Positions 44,345-52,266 of a stretch of 64,000 nucleotides of DNA are shown one piece after another. A program made the translations under genes and the position numbers. Under the pieces are notes generated by a model, which ran no database searches, had not been told where the DNA came from, and saw only the letters and a program-made list of their open reading frames with translations. Every line of letters begins with the position of its first letter. Positions within the stretch are counted from its first letter, which is position 1. Origin of the DNA: Marinospirillum alkalitolerans (GTDB lineage Bacteria; Pseudomonadota; Gammaproteobacteria; Pseudomonadales; Halomonadaceae); the NCBI RefSeq assembly GCF_045055655.1, contig NZ_JBANFI010000002.1, positions 62,001-126,000 of the forward strand, given 5' to 3'.

Positions 44345-45337
44345 ATGACCAACAAACACCACGACACGGGCTACAAAGAAGTCTTCAGTTATCCTGAGTT
44401 TGTTCAACAGCTGATTGAAGGCTTTGCACCACAAGACATCGCCGAGCTGATGGACTTCACCACGCTGAAACAACACAACGGCCACTACATCACCCCTCTC
44501 TTTGAAGAAAAACTTGAAGATGTGGTCTGGTCAGTGGAAATCATCTATCCCAGTAGTGAGCTCGATCAGCCAGAACAGCGTCAAAGGATTTACCTGTATA
44601 TCTTGCTGGAGTTTCAGTCACGCATCGATCAGACCATGCCGATTCGCCTGATGCACTATGTGGCTTGTTTTTACGACCACCTGCTCAAAAGCACCTCGCT
44701 GACGCCCAGTGAAGGCTTACCACCTGTCTTTCCGGTGGTGCTGTATAACGGCTCACGCCGTTGGAGTGCACCTCAAGACATCTACACCATGATTCAGCCT
44801 GAACCACCGAGCTTCCTGCGTGCTTACCAACCCCACTTACGCTATTATCTGATAGATGAAGGGGCATACAGTGATGCCCAGCTGGGTTTAACCCCCAGTC
44901 CTTTAAGTGGTATGTTCAGTGTTGAAAACGCCGGTGAGAGCTGGGAATCCTTACAAAGGGCCGTGGATCGCATCGTGGCGATTATTCAGGCTGATCCCAA
45001 CAAAGAGCGTCTGGATCGCGTAATCACCCGTTGGATCAAACGCCACCTCAGCCGCTTGGGCGTCGATATTCAACTCGACCAACTGAACAGTTTAATTGAG
45101 GACAAAGATATGCTTGCCGAGAACTTAGAAAATCTGGTTAAAAAAGAACGCGCTGAAGGCATCGAGCAAGGCATCGAGCAAGGCTACCAAAAAGCCCAGG
45201 CTGAGGCTGAGAAGCGGCTACAGGCAATGGTGCTCAACATGCTGCAAGCCGGTCTGCCGGATAGCCAAGTGATGACCATCGCTCAAATTACCGCTGATGA
45301 ATTGGCTGCCATCAAAGAGCAGCAAACCCGCCACTAA
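44345..45337 (+). CDS. Rpn family recombination-promoting nuclease (copy 1)
   Basis: About 330 residues. Opens with HHDTGYKEVFSYPEFVQQLIEGF, the Rpn/YhgA (transposase_31) signature, with PD-(D/E)XK-type residues in WSVEIIYPS and the E-x-Q motif of ILLEFQSRID. The tail is a charged coiled region (LVKKERAEGIEQGIEQGYQKAQ) common in this family. These proteins promote RecA-independent recombination; they may also act in defence. The start at 44345 is chosen over an upstream ATG at 44246 because both copies and a remnant at 41182 keep the same leader and ATGACC. Confidence 0.88.
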   Translation: MTNKHHDTGYKEVFSYPEFVQQLIEGFAPQDIAELMDFTTLKQHNGHYITPLFEEKLEDVVWSVEIIYPSSELDQPEQRQRIYLYILLEFQSRIDQTMPIRLMHYVACFYDHLLKSTSLTPSEGLPPVFPVVLYNGSRRWSAPQDIYTMIQPEPPSFLRAYQPHLRYYLIDEGAYSDAQLGLTPSPLSGMFSVENAGESWESLQRAVDRIVAIIQADPNKERLDRVITRWIKRHLSRLGVDIQLDQLNSLIEDKDMLAENLENLVKKERAEGIEQGIEQGYQKAQAEAEKRLQAMVLNMLQAGLPDSQVMTIAQITADELAAIKEQQTRH

Positions 45338-45361
45338 TTTTTATTACTCCTGCACTACTTC

Positions 45362-45389
45362 AGAGCTGCCTTCGGGTGGCTCTTTTTTT
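45362..45389 (+). terminator. Terminator of Rpn copy 1 (UUCG loop)
   Basis: AGAGCTGCC, TTCG, GGTGGCTCT, T-run. Duplicated with the gene (second copy at 46720-46746). The gap 45338-45689 otherwise contains no gene. Confidence 0.82.
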
Positions 45390-45689
45390 GGATGCACCTG
45401 ATGAACTTGGGTTACCCAAGAGTCTTCTGGATCACCCACCTTTGTAGCGCGACCTGTCCTTGGTGTGATTGGGTCGATCCTTGCCCTGTCCTACAGCTGG
45501 AATAACCTGCCCGTTCTTGAGGCTTACCCCTTCTGATGAGGAGTAACCTTGACCCCCGCATTGTAGGTAAAAGGGGTCAGATCCACATTAAAGCCAGCAA
45601 GGATACAGGAGCCTCTCTTGCCTGCTGGCTATGCTAGACTGGCTGTGTTCACGTTTAATCAATCAGTCAGCAGAGCAAAACTCGCCGCT

Positions 45690-46694
45690 ATGACCAACAA
45701 ACACCACGACACAGGCTACAAAGAAGTCTTCAGTTATCCTGAGTTTGTTCAACAGCTGATTGAAGGCTTTGCGCCACAAGAAATCGCCGAGCTGATGGAC
45801 TTCACCACGCTGAAACAACACAACGGCCACTACATCACCCCTCTCTTTGAAGAAAAACTCGAAGATGTGGTCTGGTCAGTGGAAATCATCTATCCCAGTA
45901 GTGAACTCGATCAGCCAGAACAGCGTCAAAAGATCTACCTGTATATTTTGCTGGAGTTTCAGTCACGCATCGATCAGACCATGCCGATTCGCCTGATGCA
46001 CTATGTGGCTTGTTTTTACGACCACTTGCTCAAAAGCACCTCGCTGACCCCCAGTGAAGGCTTACCACCTGTCTTTCCGGTGGTGCTGTATAACGGCTCA
46101 CGCCGTTGGAGTGCACCTCAAGACATCTACACCATGATTCAGCCCGAACCACCGAGCTTCCTGCGTGCTTACCAACCCCACTTACGCTATTATCTGATAG
46201 ATGAAGGGGCATACAGTGATGCCCAGCTGGGTTTAACCCCCAGTCCTTTAAGCGGTATGTTCAGTGTTGAAAACGCCGGTGAGAGCTGGGAATCCTTACA
46301 AAGGGCCGTGGATCGCATCGTGGCGATTATTCAGGCTGATCCCAACAAAGAGCGTCTGGATCGCGTGATCACCCGTTGGATCAAACGCCACCTCAGCCGC
46401 TTGGGCGTCGATATTCAACTCGACCAACTGAACAGTTTAATTGAGGACAAAGATATGCTTGCCGAGAACTTAGAAAACCTGGTTAAAAAAGAACGCGCTG
46501 AAGGCATCGAACAAGGCATCGAGCAAGGCTACCAAAAAGCCCAGGCTGAGGCTGAAGCCGAAAAGCAGAAGTTACGCGATGCAATGGTACTGAATATGCT
46601 GCAAGCCGGTCTGCCCGATAGTCAGGTCATGAGTATTGCCCAGATCACTGCTGACGAACTGGCTGCGATCAAAGAACAGCAAACCCGCCACTAA
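45690..46694 (+). CDS. Rpn family recombination-promoting nuclease (copy 2)
   Basis: About 334 residues, almost identical to copy 1. Differences visible: QEIAEL for QDIAEL, QKIYLY for QRIYLY, and the tail AEAEAEKQKLRDAM in place of AEAEKRLQAM. Both frames are intact with the same motifs (HHDTGYKEVFSY, ILLEFQSRID), so both could be functional. Either a recent duplication or gene conversion keeps them alike. Confidence 0.88.
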   Translation: MTNKHHDTGYKEVFSYPEFVQQLIEGFAPQEIAELMDFTTLKQHNGHYITPLFEEKLEDVVWSVEIIYPSSELDQPEQRQKIYLYILLEFQSRIDQTMPIRLMHYVACFYDHLLKSTSLTPSEGLPPVFPVVLYNGSRRWSAPQDIYTMIQPEPPSFLRAYQPHLRYYLIDEGAYSDAQLGLTPSPLSGMFSVENAGESWESLQRAVDRIVAIIQADPNKERLDRVITRWIKRHLSRLGVDIQLDQLNSLIEDKDMLAENLENLVKKERAEGIEQGIEQGYQKAQAEAEAEKQKLRDAMVLNMLQAGLPDSQVMSIAQITADELAAIKEQQTRH

Positions 46695-46700
46695 TTTTTA

Positions 46701-46979
46701 TTACTCCTGCACTACTTCAGAGCTACCTTCGGGTGGCTCTTTTTTTGGATGCACATGACTGACTTGGGTTACCCAAGGGTCTTCTGGATCACCCGCCCTT
46801 TCCGGATCGGCCTGCCCCAATTGCGGCCCCTCCTCATGAACCATCTGGGCAGCCCGAGTGACGATACTTGCGGTCTTTCCTGATCCTGCACCTGCGAGGA
46901 CGAGCAGTGGCCCTTTTCTGTGCTGGGCAACGACCTGCTGCTGAGCGTTGAGGGACAGCTCGCTGTGGGTGGACGACAT
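46701..46979 (-). pseudogene. Truncated UvrD/Rep-type helicase (N-terminal fragment)
   Basis: The frame from the ATG at 46979 reads LSLNAQQQVVAQ then GPLLVLAGAGSGKTASIVTRAAQMV, the Q motif and Walker A of UvrD/Rep superfamily 1 helicases. After about 47 residues the similarity ends and the frame runs into DNA that belongs to the Rpn repeat flank (stop at 46701). About 600 residues of a normal helicase are missing, so this is a remnant broken at the repeat boundary. Confidence 0.75.
46720..46747 (+). terminator. Terminator of Rpn copy 2 (UUCG loop)
   Basis: AGAGCTACC, TTCG, GGTGGCTCT, then T7; compensates one base difference from copy 1 (A-T for G-T), which keeps the stem. Confidence 0.82.
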
Positions 46980-47063
46980 AATGAGGTAGCTCCAATTTTG
47001 GAATCAAGGTATAGCCACGATTCTAGCCGTAGAGTGGTTTCTTACGAGGATTCACCCCCAGCC

Positions 47064-47098
47064 CCACTTCCTCCCCTACTTACAGAATAGGGAAGGAG
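47064..47098 (+). repeat. 35-bp leader direct repeat, copy 1
   Basis: 35 bases from CCACTTCC to GGAAGGAG are identical to 47860-47894. It has internal inverted symmetry (CTCCCCTA and TAGGGAAGGAG). In both places it stands immediately before an array of short palindromic repeats. Confidence 0.85.
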
Positions 47099-47502
47099 TT
47101 TTCTAAGAAACTCTAAGGAACTTTAAGAAAACTCTTAGAGTTCCTTAGAATGACTGAGACACGCTTTTGAGGCATGGATGCCTGAGCGGCCAAAAAGGGT
47201 GTCTTGGGCGGTAAAAATAGGCCTTTTCTGCTCCTTGACAGGCTTCTGTGGCCGCAGAATCCTAAGGAACTCTAAGAAGCTCTAAGAAAAGTCTTAGAGT
47301 TTCTTAGAATGACTGAGACACGCTTTTGAGGCATGGATGCCTGAGCGGCCAAAAAGGGTGTCTTGGGCGGTAAAAATAGGCCTTTTCTGCTCCTTGATAG
47401 GCTTCTGTGGCCGCAGAATCCTAAGGAACTCTAAGAAACTCTAAGGAACTCTAAGGACTTCTAAGAAACTTTAAGAAAACTCTTAGAGTTCCTTAGAATG
47501 GC
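47099..47502. repeat. Array A: decamer repeats with hairpins and a 159-bp period
   Basis: Tandem 10-base units of the form CTAAGRAACT, each run ending in an inverted copy. Three hairpins: 47113-47148, 47272-47307 and 47461-47502 (stem CTAAGGAACTYTAAG with CTTAGAGTTCCTTAG, A-rich loop; the few differences are G-U compatible). Between the hairpins a 113-base spacer (47149-47261 and 47308-47420) is repeated with one difference, which gives a period of 159 bases. The last run (47421-47470) has five clean decamers in register. Confidence 0.85.
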
Positions 47503-47802
47503 TGAGATACCTTGATAGTTACTGCTTGGCAGACGATCACCGTTGGCCCAGGCCAGCGAAGCCAGTCCCTGCCCTTCCCCTTTCAGGAGCAACAATCTCC
47601 ATGTCTCTGCTCTTGGTATTCCCACACAGAAAAGCGGCTCTTCCATAAAGTCGGGGCTTCCTGTATTTGGAATGCCCTTGGCTGTTGCGCCTCTGCGTGA
47701 CTCTGCCAATATGCGACTTTGCCTGTGGGGGCCACCCGCTTCTATTCGGGCTGCACCATGAGATTGTATTGCGGCCTTGCCATCTGGCCCCTGCTTTTTG
47801 GA
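47461..47802 (-). pseudogene. Possible decayed reading frame between repeat arrays
   Basis: The minus strand is open from about 47802 down to 47461 and reads IEAGGPHRQSRILAESRRG, then TGSPDFMEEPLFCVGIPRAE, then LLLLKGEGQGLASLAWANGD. It lacks an ATG at a sensible place (only a TTG at 47709 or an internal ATG), and its end runs into the decamer array. The amino-acid composition looks protein-like, resembling short prophage-associated hypothetical proteins, but I cannot name a family. Treated as a possible remnant. Confidence 0.25.
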
Positions 47803-47859
47803 TTAACCAGCATGTGTTGCACTGGAAATCCCTGATTGAGCCTCATTGCGCGATTGATT

Positions 47860-47894
47860 CCACTTCCTCCCCTACTTACAGAATAGGGAAGGAG
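47860..47894 (+). repeat. 35-bp leader direct repeat, copy 2
   Basis: Identical to 47064-47098, placed directly before array B. Confidence 0.85.
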
Positions 47895-47903
47895 AATTCT
47901 TAT

Positions 47904-48254
47904 ATAACCTAAGGTTAGTCTTAGGTTGTATAAGATTAACCTTAGGTTGGCTCAGGGCTGCATTTCTGAGGCAACTACCTGACTGGGCAGGAGTGGGTGA
48001 TTTTGGGGGTCAAAGTGGCCCTTTTTTGCCCTAAGAGGCACTTTGCGTCCCGCAGGATTCTCAGGAAACCTAATGGAGTTCTTAGGCTGTCTGAGGTTAT
48101 TCTTATCCTACCTAAGGTTGTCTGAGGTTATTCTTAACTTACCTAAGGTTAATCTTAGGTTGTATGATGTTATTCTTATCCTACCTAATGGAGTTCTTAG
48201 GTTGTCTAAGGTTAATCTTAAGCTACCTGAGGTTGTATAAGATTAACCTTAGGG
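47904..48254. repeat. Array B: CCTAAGGTT-type palindromic repeats
   Basis: Two clusters (47904-47950 and 48067-48252) of alternating CCTAAGGTT, TCTTAGGTTG and CTGAGGTTATTCTTA units, about 10-11 bases each, with an approximate 31-42 base higher-order repeat. The spacer between the clusters (to about 48060: GGTCAAAGTGGCCCTTTTTTGCCCTA...GCAGGATTC) matches the layout of the array A spacer (GGTAAAAATAGGCCTTTTCTGCTCC...GCAGAATC). It is therefore a diverged relative of array A. Confidence 0.78.
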
Positions 48255-48310
48255 TGAATCCGCGCCTGCTCAACAAGCACCGTGCGGCTGGCTGAAATGG
48301 CGCAGGGGAA

Positions 48311-49225
48311 TTATTGGCTGGGGTCGTTCGATCTGGAGCTTGCTGCCCTTTCTTGACGCCAGAGGTCGCGTTTTTTTTGCTCGGCCTGAATCTGATCCAT
48401 CAGATCAAGTGTCACAGCATACTCCTGCTGGCAGCATGCCTTGAGTGCATCCATAGCATAATCGCCAGCTGGCCATACACCAGTGGTACGGTCAGGAACA
48501 GGAGTGTTCTCGCTGTACTCTTGCAGCGCTTTTAAGTAGCCCACACGGTTTTCGCTGCTGATGACCAGTGGCAACAAGCCAGCTCTTAATAGCGGGATAT
48601 TGCACAGTAGTCGCGCCATTCTCCCGTTCCCGTCAAAAAAAGGATGGATGCTGGTCAGTCCAGCATGAAGGAATGCATAGCGATCAATCAGCTCGATTGA
48701 ATTAACCTGATCACTCTGCGGAATACTCTCGTTCAACGCCTCAATCCACTCATCCATCAGTAGGCGCACATCACCAGGCTCTGTGTAAGAGTGGAAAACC
48801 ATGCGTTTTTCTTTGTTGTACGCATAGCGCCCATTCGGCTCTGTCTTCCAGCCTCCAATCGGCTTCATAATGTCGAAAACAGGCTCTGTCTGGACTGCCT
48901 TGTGAAGCAAGAAAATATCGTCAACGCCGATATGGCAATGCTCCTTGCTCGCCATTTCGATTAAAAGATCGATGGCCTTGGCATGACCAACAACTTCGTT
49001 GTGATCTTTTAGGGGCTTGCCTGAAACAGCCACCCTCTCAATCATCACAAAATGCACTTCTTGAAGCGTTAGGGAGTTACCTTCTATCGCTGTTGAATGG
49101 TATGTCCAAAGCTCTTTGATCCCAGTGAGCAGGTGTTGCTCAAGGTCTTCATCAAGGCCTGCAAGAAAAGGCATTTTCATTTTGCAAAGTGTACCGAAGT
49201 GTTTATGAGCATGGTAGAAGAACAT
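48311..49225 (-). CDS. Fic family protein (class II)
   Basis: 304-residue FIDO-fold enzyme that probably transfers AMP (or another nucleotide) to target protein hydroxyls. Catalytic motif HPFFDGNGRMAR at about 220-231. An N-terminal inhibitory helix motif STAIEGNS (about 44-51) places it in class II, where Glu blocks ATP orientation until relieved. The flap region GGWKTEPNGRYAYN and LIDRYAFLHAGLTSIHPF are normal. No separate antitoxin gene accompanies it. It is next to the repeat arrays, so may be part of the same acquired segment. A weak AAGG precedes the ATG. Confidence 0.88.
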   Translation of the reverse strand: MFFYHAHKHFGTLCKMKMPFLAGLDEDLEQHLLTGIKELWTYHSTAIEGNSLTLQEVHFVMIERVAVSGKPLKDHNEVVGHAKAIDLLIEMASKEHCHIGVDDIFLLHKAVQTEPVFDIMKPIGGWKTEPNGRYAYNKEKRMVFHSYTEPGDVRLLMDEWIEALNESIPQSDQVNSIELIDRYAFLHAGLTSIHPFFDGNGRMARLLCNIPLLRAGLLPLVISSENRVGYLKALQEYSENTPVPDRTTGVWPAGDYAMDALKACCQQEYAVTLDLMDQIQAEQKKRDLWRQERAASSRSNDPSQ

Positions 49226-49475
49226 TTTGCCTTAGTCACTCAGGTAACTTATGGCCTATGAGATGTCTCGCTTTCTCAAAGTGACTAGTGCAACTCCACG
49301 CCACTCTAGACCAACAGAGATTCATTTTGAATATAAGACAGGGCTAGGGAGAGGCGGCCAATTCAGAACAGTAGCGCTCCTGCCCGCCAACCCAGACCGA
49401 TCTTCTGTTCTTTCCTAGCCATGCAGCCTTAACTTAACTAGAATACAAGAAAAGAAATCATTCGAGGTCTGCAAT

Positions 49476-50942
49476 ATGCGCATGTTCTCTTTCCTCCTGC
49501 TGGCCCTCCTCCTTGCACTGGGTGGCTGCCTCAGCAGTGACGACGATCCTACGGCTGGATCAAGTGATGAGGTGCAAGCTGAAGACTCGCTCAACTTTGC
49601 CAGTATTGCTCTGCTGCTCACCGATGCGCCTCTTGAGGACTATGATGAGGTCAATTTTCAGCTGTTGGGTATTCATCTGTTACCAGATGCTCTTTCTGAT
49701 ACTGCAGATGCAGTCGTTCTTTTTGAAGGTAATCAAAGCATCAATCTTCTTGATCTTCGGCATCATGCTGAGCTTTTCTCTATCAATGAGAGCGTGCCTG
49801 TTGGTGACTACTCAGTTGTCAGGCTTTATACCACGCAGACAGTTGAGCTCGTCGTCTATGATGAAGAGCAGGGCCGTCAAGTAGAGCAGGCTAAACTAGG
49901 TTATGCTTACTTCGATCTGTTGACAGCAACACCCATTCTCGCACGGGGTGGAGAAACCACTTATTTAGAAGTGGATATCGATATAGAAATGTCGCTACTC
50001 AGCTACGATGCCACCACAGATAGCCTGTATTTTGAACCTAGCGCCTCCGTACGCACCCTCCAAAAACCTGAAGAGGGCTCGGCCTCCGAGACAACCTCGA
50101 CTGACTCAAACCTGCCTCTTGTGAGCGTTAGAGGGCAGCTCAGAGAAGAAGAGTTGATTTGCCCTTCAGCCCAGGCCTCTCTCTCTGCCTGCACGCGTTT
50201 GGTTCAAGATGAGCGCACCCAGTTTTACAACTCAGACCTATCGCCCATCCCAGCGGATCAGCTCCCTTTAGGTCACGATGTTCTTGCTATGGGGCATTTC
50301 ACTCCCTTAGCGGCCACTGGGCAGCGTGCTTTGCATACCTACACTCTGGTGCTCGGCCAGCGCCCCCTGCTAAATATTCGTAGCCTGCCCGTGCGTGAAG
50401 TGCTGGGAGAAGAAGGGGTAGGATTGGCAAATGGGCGCTTTGCAGCTTGGGCGGAAGGCGCACGGATTATCACTCAACATGGACAAGCTATCGACCTGGA
50501 GGATTTACAGGCTCCGTTTCAAGCCAGCATTTTGGGTCGCTTCTCACCTGGTCATCTAGAAGCCATAGCTTTAATGATCCTTCAAGACCAGCCTGCTATA
50601 GAAAGTGACGATGAAGAAACACAAGCAGCTTCTTCGCAAGTGCTGCAGGCTGAATTTGATCAAGTCCTTGATTCTGAACTCAGAATTTATCAGGTTATCT
50701 ATCAAGGCGAACCCTTAAGGGTGGAGGCCAGTCAAGCACGCTTAGTCATAACAGGTTCTGGCCGCATCACCAATAGCCTGAGTGAACACGCCATCAGCGA
50801 TGCTGATCAAGGGGCGAGTATGATGTTAAGAGGCATTTTAATAGAGGCAGATGAAGCAACCGAAAGCAGGCGACTGGTTGCAGAACACCTTGTTTTGCAT
50901 CGCTTACCGATACAACGCAGACCACAAGAAGCAGCACGTTGA
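49476..50942 (+). CDS. DUF4382-domain lipoprotein
   Basis: 488 residues. Lipobox LLALGGC (Cys18), an acidic linker, then a DUF4382 domain (about 42-195) starting SIALLLTDAPLEDYDEVNF with GDYSVVRLYTT and YLEVDIDIEM later. The remaining C-terminal part (about 215-480) has two or more beta-rich segments (VRGQLREEELICPS, QASILGRFSPGHLEAIALMI) resembling DUF5666-like oligonucleotide-binding-fold repeats, not confirmed. Exported, outer-membrane anchored; role unknown. SD GAGGT precedes the ATG. Confidence 0.78.
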   Translation: MRMFSFLLLALLLALGGCLSSDDDPTAGSSDEVQAEDSLNFASIALLLTDAPLEDYDEVNFQLLGIHLLPDALSDTADAVVLFEGNQSINLLDLRHHAELFSINESVPVGDYSVVRLYTTQTVELVVYDEEQGRQVEQAKLGYAYFDLLTATPILARGGETTYLEVDIDIEMSLLSYDATTDSLYFEPSASVRTLQKPEEGSASETTSTDSNLPLVSVRGQLREEELICPSAQASLSACTRLVQDERTQFYNSDLSPIPADQLPLGHDVLAMGHFTPLAATGQRALHTYTLVLGQRPLLNIRSLPVREVLGEEGVGLANGRFAAWAEGARIITQHGQAIDLEDLQAPFQASILGRFSPGHLEAIALMILQDQPAIESDDEETQAASSQVLQAEFDQVLDSELRIYQVIYQGEPLRVEASQARLVITGSGRITNSLSEHAISDADQGASMMLRGILIEADEATESRRLVAEHLVLHRLPIQRRPQEAAR

Positions 50943-50979
50943 AGCCCGCCTGGATGGCCGTTAAGACTCTGCAGTATTT

Positions 50980-51006
50980 AGGCCACCCTTGGGTGGCCTT
51001 TTTTTA
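50980..51006 (+). terminator. Terminator after the DUF4382 gene
   Basis: AGGCCACCC, loop TT, GGGTGGCCT then T6. The stem also serves the converging sugar-transferase gene, though the T-run favours the plus strand. Confidence 0.85.
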
Positions 51007-51008
51007 TG

Positions 51009-52250
51009 TCAGCGTGCACCAAAGCCAGTCGCGATAGTACGCAGCGTTTTAAAGACGATCAGCACATCCAACCATAAAGAAAAGTGCTTGATGTAGTAAA
51101 AGTCATATTGGAGCTTTTCTTTCATGCCCTCAATCTGCGTTGCATAGCCTTGATTGACCTGTGCCCACCCAGAAATCCCTGGACGCACAATATGACGATA
51201 AGCGAAAAAGGGCACGTCTTGTGTATACCAGGCCGCCAAATCTTCTGATTCAGGACGCGGGCCAATAAAGCTCATATCACCTTTCAACACATTTAAAAGC
51301 TGCGGGAGCTCATCAATACGATACTTGCGAATAATTCGTCCAATGCGTGTAATACGTGGATCACCCTCAGCAGCGGTAAAGGCCTCCCCTTCTGCCTCAT
51401 GGCGCATACTGCGAAACTTATAAACCTCAAAAGGCTGTCCTCGATAACCTATCCGCTTTTGCTTATAAATCACCTGCCCAGGCGAGTCTATTTTGATCAA
51501 GAATGCCGTGAGCAACAAAACAGGACTCAGAAGGGGCAGTAATACAAGCGCCGCGCAGGTATCGATCATGCGTTTGATACGCATATAGGCTAAAGAGGGA
51601 AGCAAATTACCGAGTTCGCCCTGACGCAGGTGGTCTGTGGCGACTTTTCCAGTAAGCCCCTCGCTGATCGCGCTCAGATGAAAAACGGGGAGCTGTTGCA
51701 GCGCGCACTCAGCCAAAAACTCTTCCCACTGTGCTGGTAAATCATCGCTTTGTAGATCGGCAACCAGGGCATCCATCACCTGGTCATCTGGCAATTGAGG
51801 TGTTTTTAATACCAGGGTTCGCGCTGTGGGATCAAGCTTAAGCTGAGCGATACGGCCAAAGGGCACCAGTGCTAGGTAAGGACGAGCAATCCTTCTTTCT
51901 ATCCATTGCATCAGCAACAGCCACACACTGACACCACACCAGCTACTGAGCCAGAAGCCCCAATGAGGCGCAGAATACATAACACTACTGCTCAAAGCAC
52001 CAAGACACCAGATCAGCGTAAAAAGTGGAAGGCTGGTACTCAAACCACGGCTATAGGGGAAGCTGCGCAGGCGTGACCAGATCAGCAGGCTCAGGCCAAG
52101 TGCCATGCCACTCCATAGCCCATGCTGATAATGAACCTGGCTCTGGAAGAGCCCGAGAGGTAACAAGAGGCTGCATAAACAAGCCAGACACAGCTGCATG
52201 ATCGGATGCAGAAGTAGGCGCTCATAGACATGTTCTGGCTGACGCCGCAT
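51009..52250 (-). CDS. Polyprenyl-phosphate sugar-phosphate transferase (WcaJ/ExoY type)
   Basis: About 413 residues. N-terminal half has about four TM segments, then a cytosolic region; the C-terminal part is the bacterial sugar transferase domain (PF02397): ALVLLPLLSPVLLLTAFLIK, KQKRIGYRGQPFEVYKFRSM, RITRIGRIIRKYRIDELPQL, MSFIGPRPE and YDFYYIKHFSLWLD. It transfers a sugar-1-phosphate to undecaprenyl phosphate to begin glycan assembly. Starts at ATG 52250 after the upstream stop (52267); a GTG at 52262 and an ATG at 52310 (overlapping) are possible. Confidence 0.88.
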   Translation of the reverse strand: MRRQPEHVYERLLLHPIMQLCLACLCSLLLPLGLFQSQVHYQHGLWSGMALGLSLLIWSRLRSFPYSRGLSTSLPLFTLIWCLGALSSSVMYSAPHWGFWLSSWCGVSVWLLLMQWIERRIARPYLALVPFGRIAQLKLDPTARTLVLKTPQLPDDQVMDALVADLQSDDLPAQWEEFLAECALQQLPVFHLSAISEGLTGKVATDHLRQGELGNLLPSLAYMRIKRMIDTCAALVLLPLLSPVLLLTAFLIKIDSPGQVIYKQKRIGYRGQPFEVYKFRSMRHEAEGEAFTAAEGDPRITRIGRIIRKYRIDELPQLLNVLKGDMSFIGPRPESEDLAAWYTQDVPFFAYRHIVRPGISGWAQVNQGYATQIEGMKEKLQYDFYYIKHFSLWLDVLIVFKTLRTIATGFGAR

Positions 52251-52266
52251 GGGATGGATCACAGAC

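Larger units (their letters stand above)
44282..45437 (+). repeat. 1.16-kb duplicated unit, copy 1 (Rpn gene plus flanks)
   Basis: The segment from GGCTATGCTAGACTGG through the Rpn gene, its terminator and about 50 further bases (to GGATCACCC) recurs at 45627-46794 with only scattered differences. Copy 2 is 12 bases longer, from a four-codon difference near the 3' end of the gene. Confidence 0.9.
45627..46794 (+). repeat. 1.17-kb duplicated unit, copy 2 (Rpn gene plus flanks)
   Basis: Second member of the tandem repeat described at 44282-45437. Beyond GGATCACCC the two copies diverge, copy 2 running into the 5' part of a helicase gene on the other strand. Confidence 0.9.

Noticed and set aside
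47099..48254. CRISPR array
   Set aside because: Units are 10-11 bases, without unique spacers of even size, and no cas genes are present.
48311..49225. Fic toxin with separate antitoxin
   Set aside because: The inhibitory motif STAIEGNS is inside the same protein (class II), and no small FicA-like partner is seen next to it.
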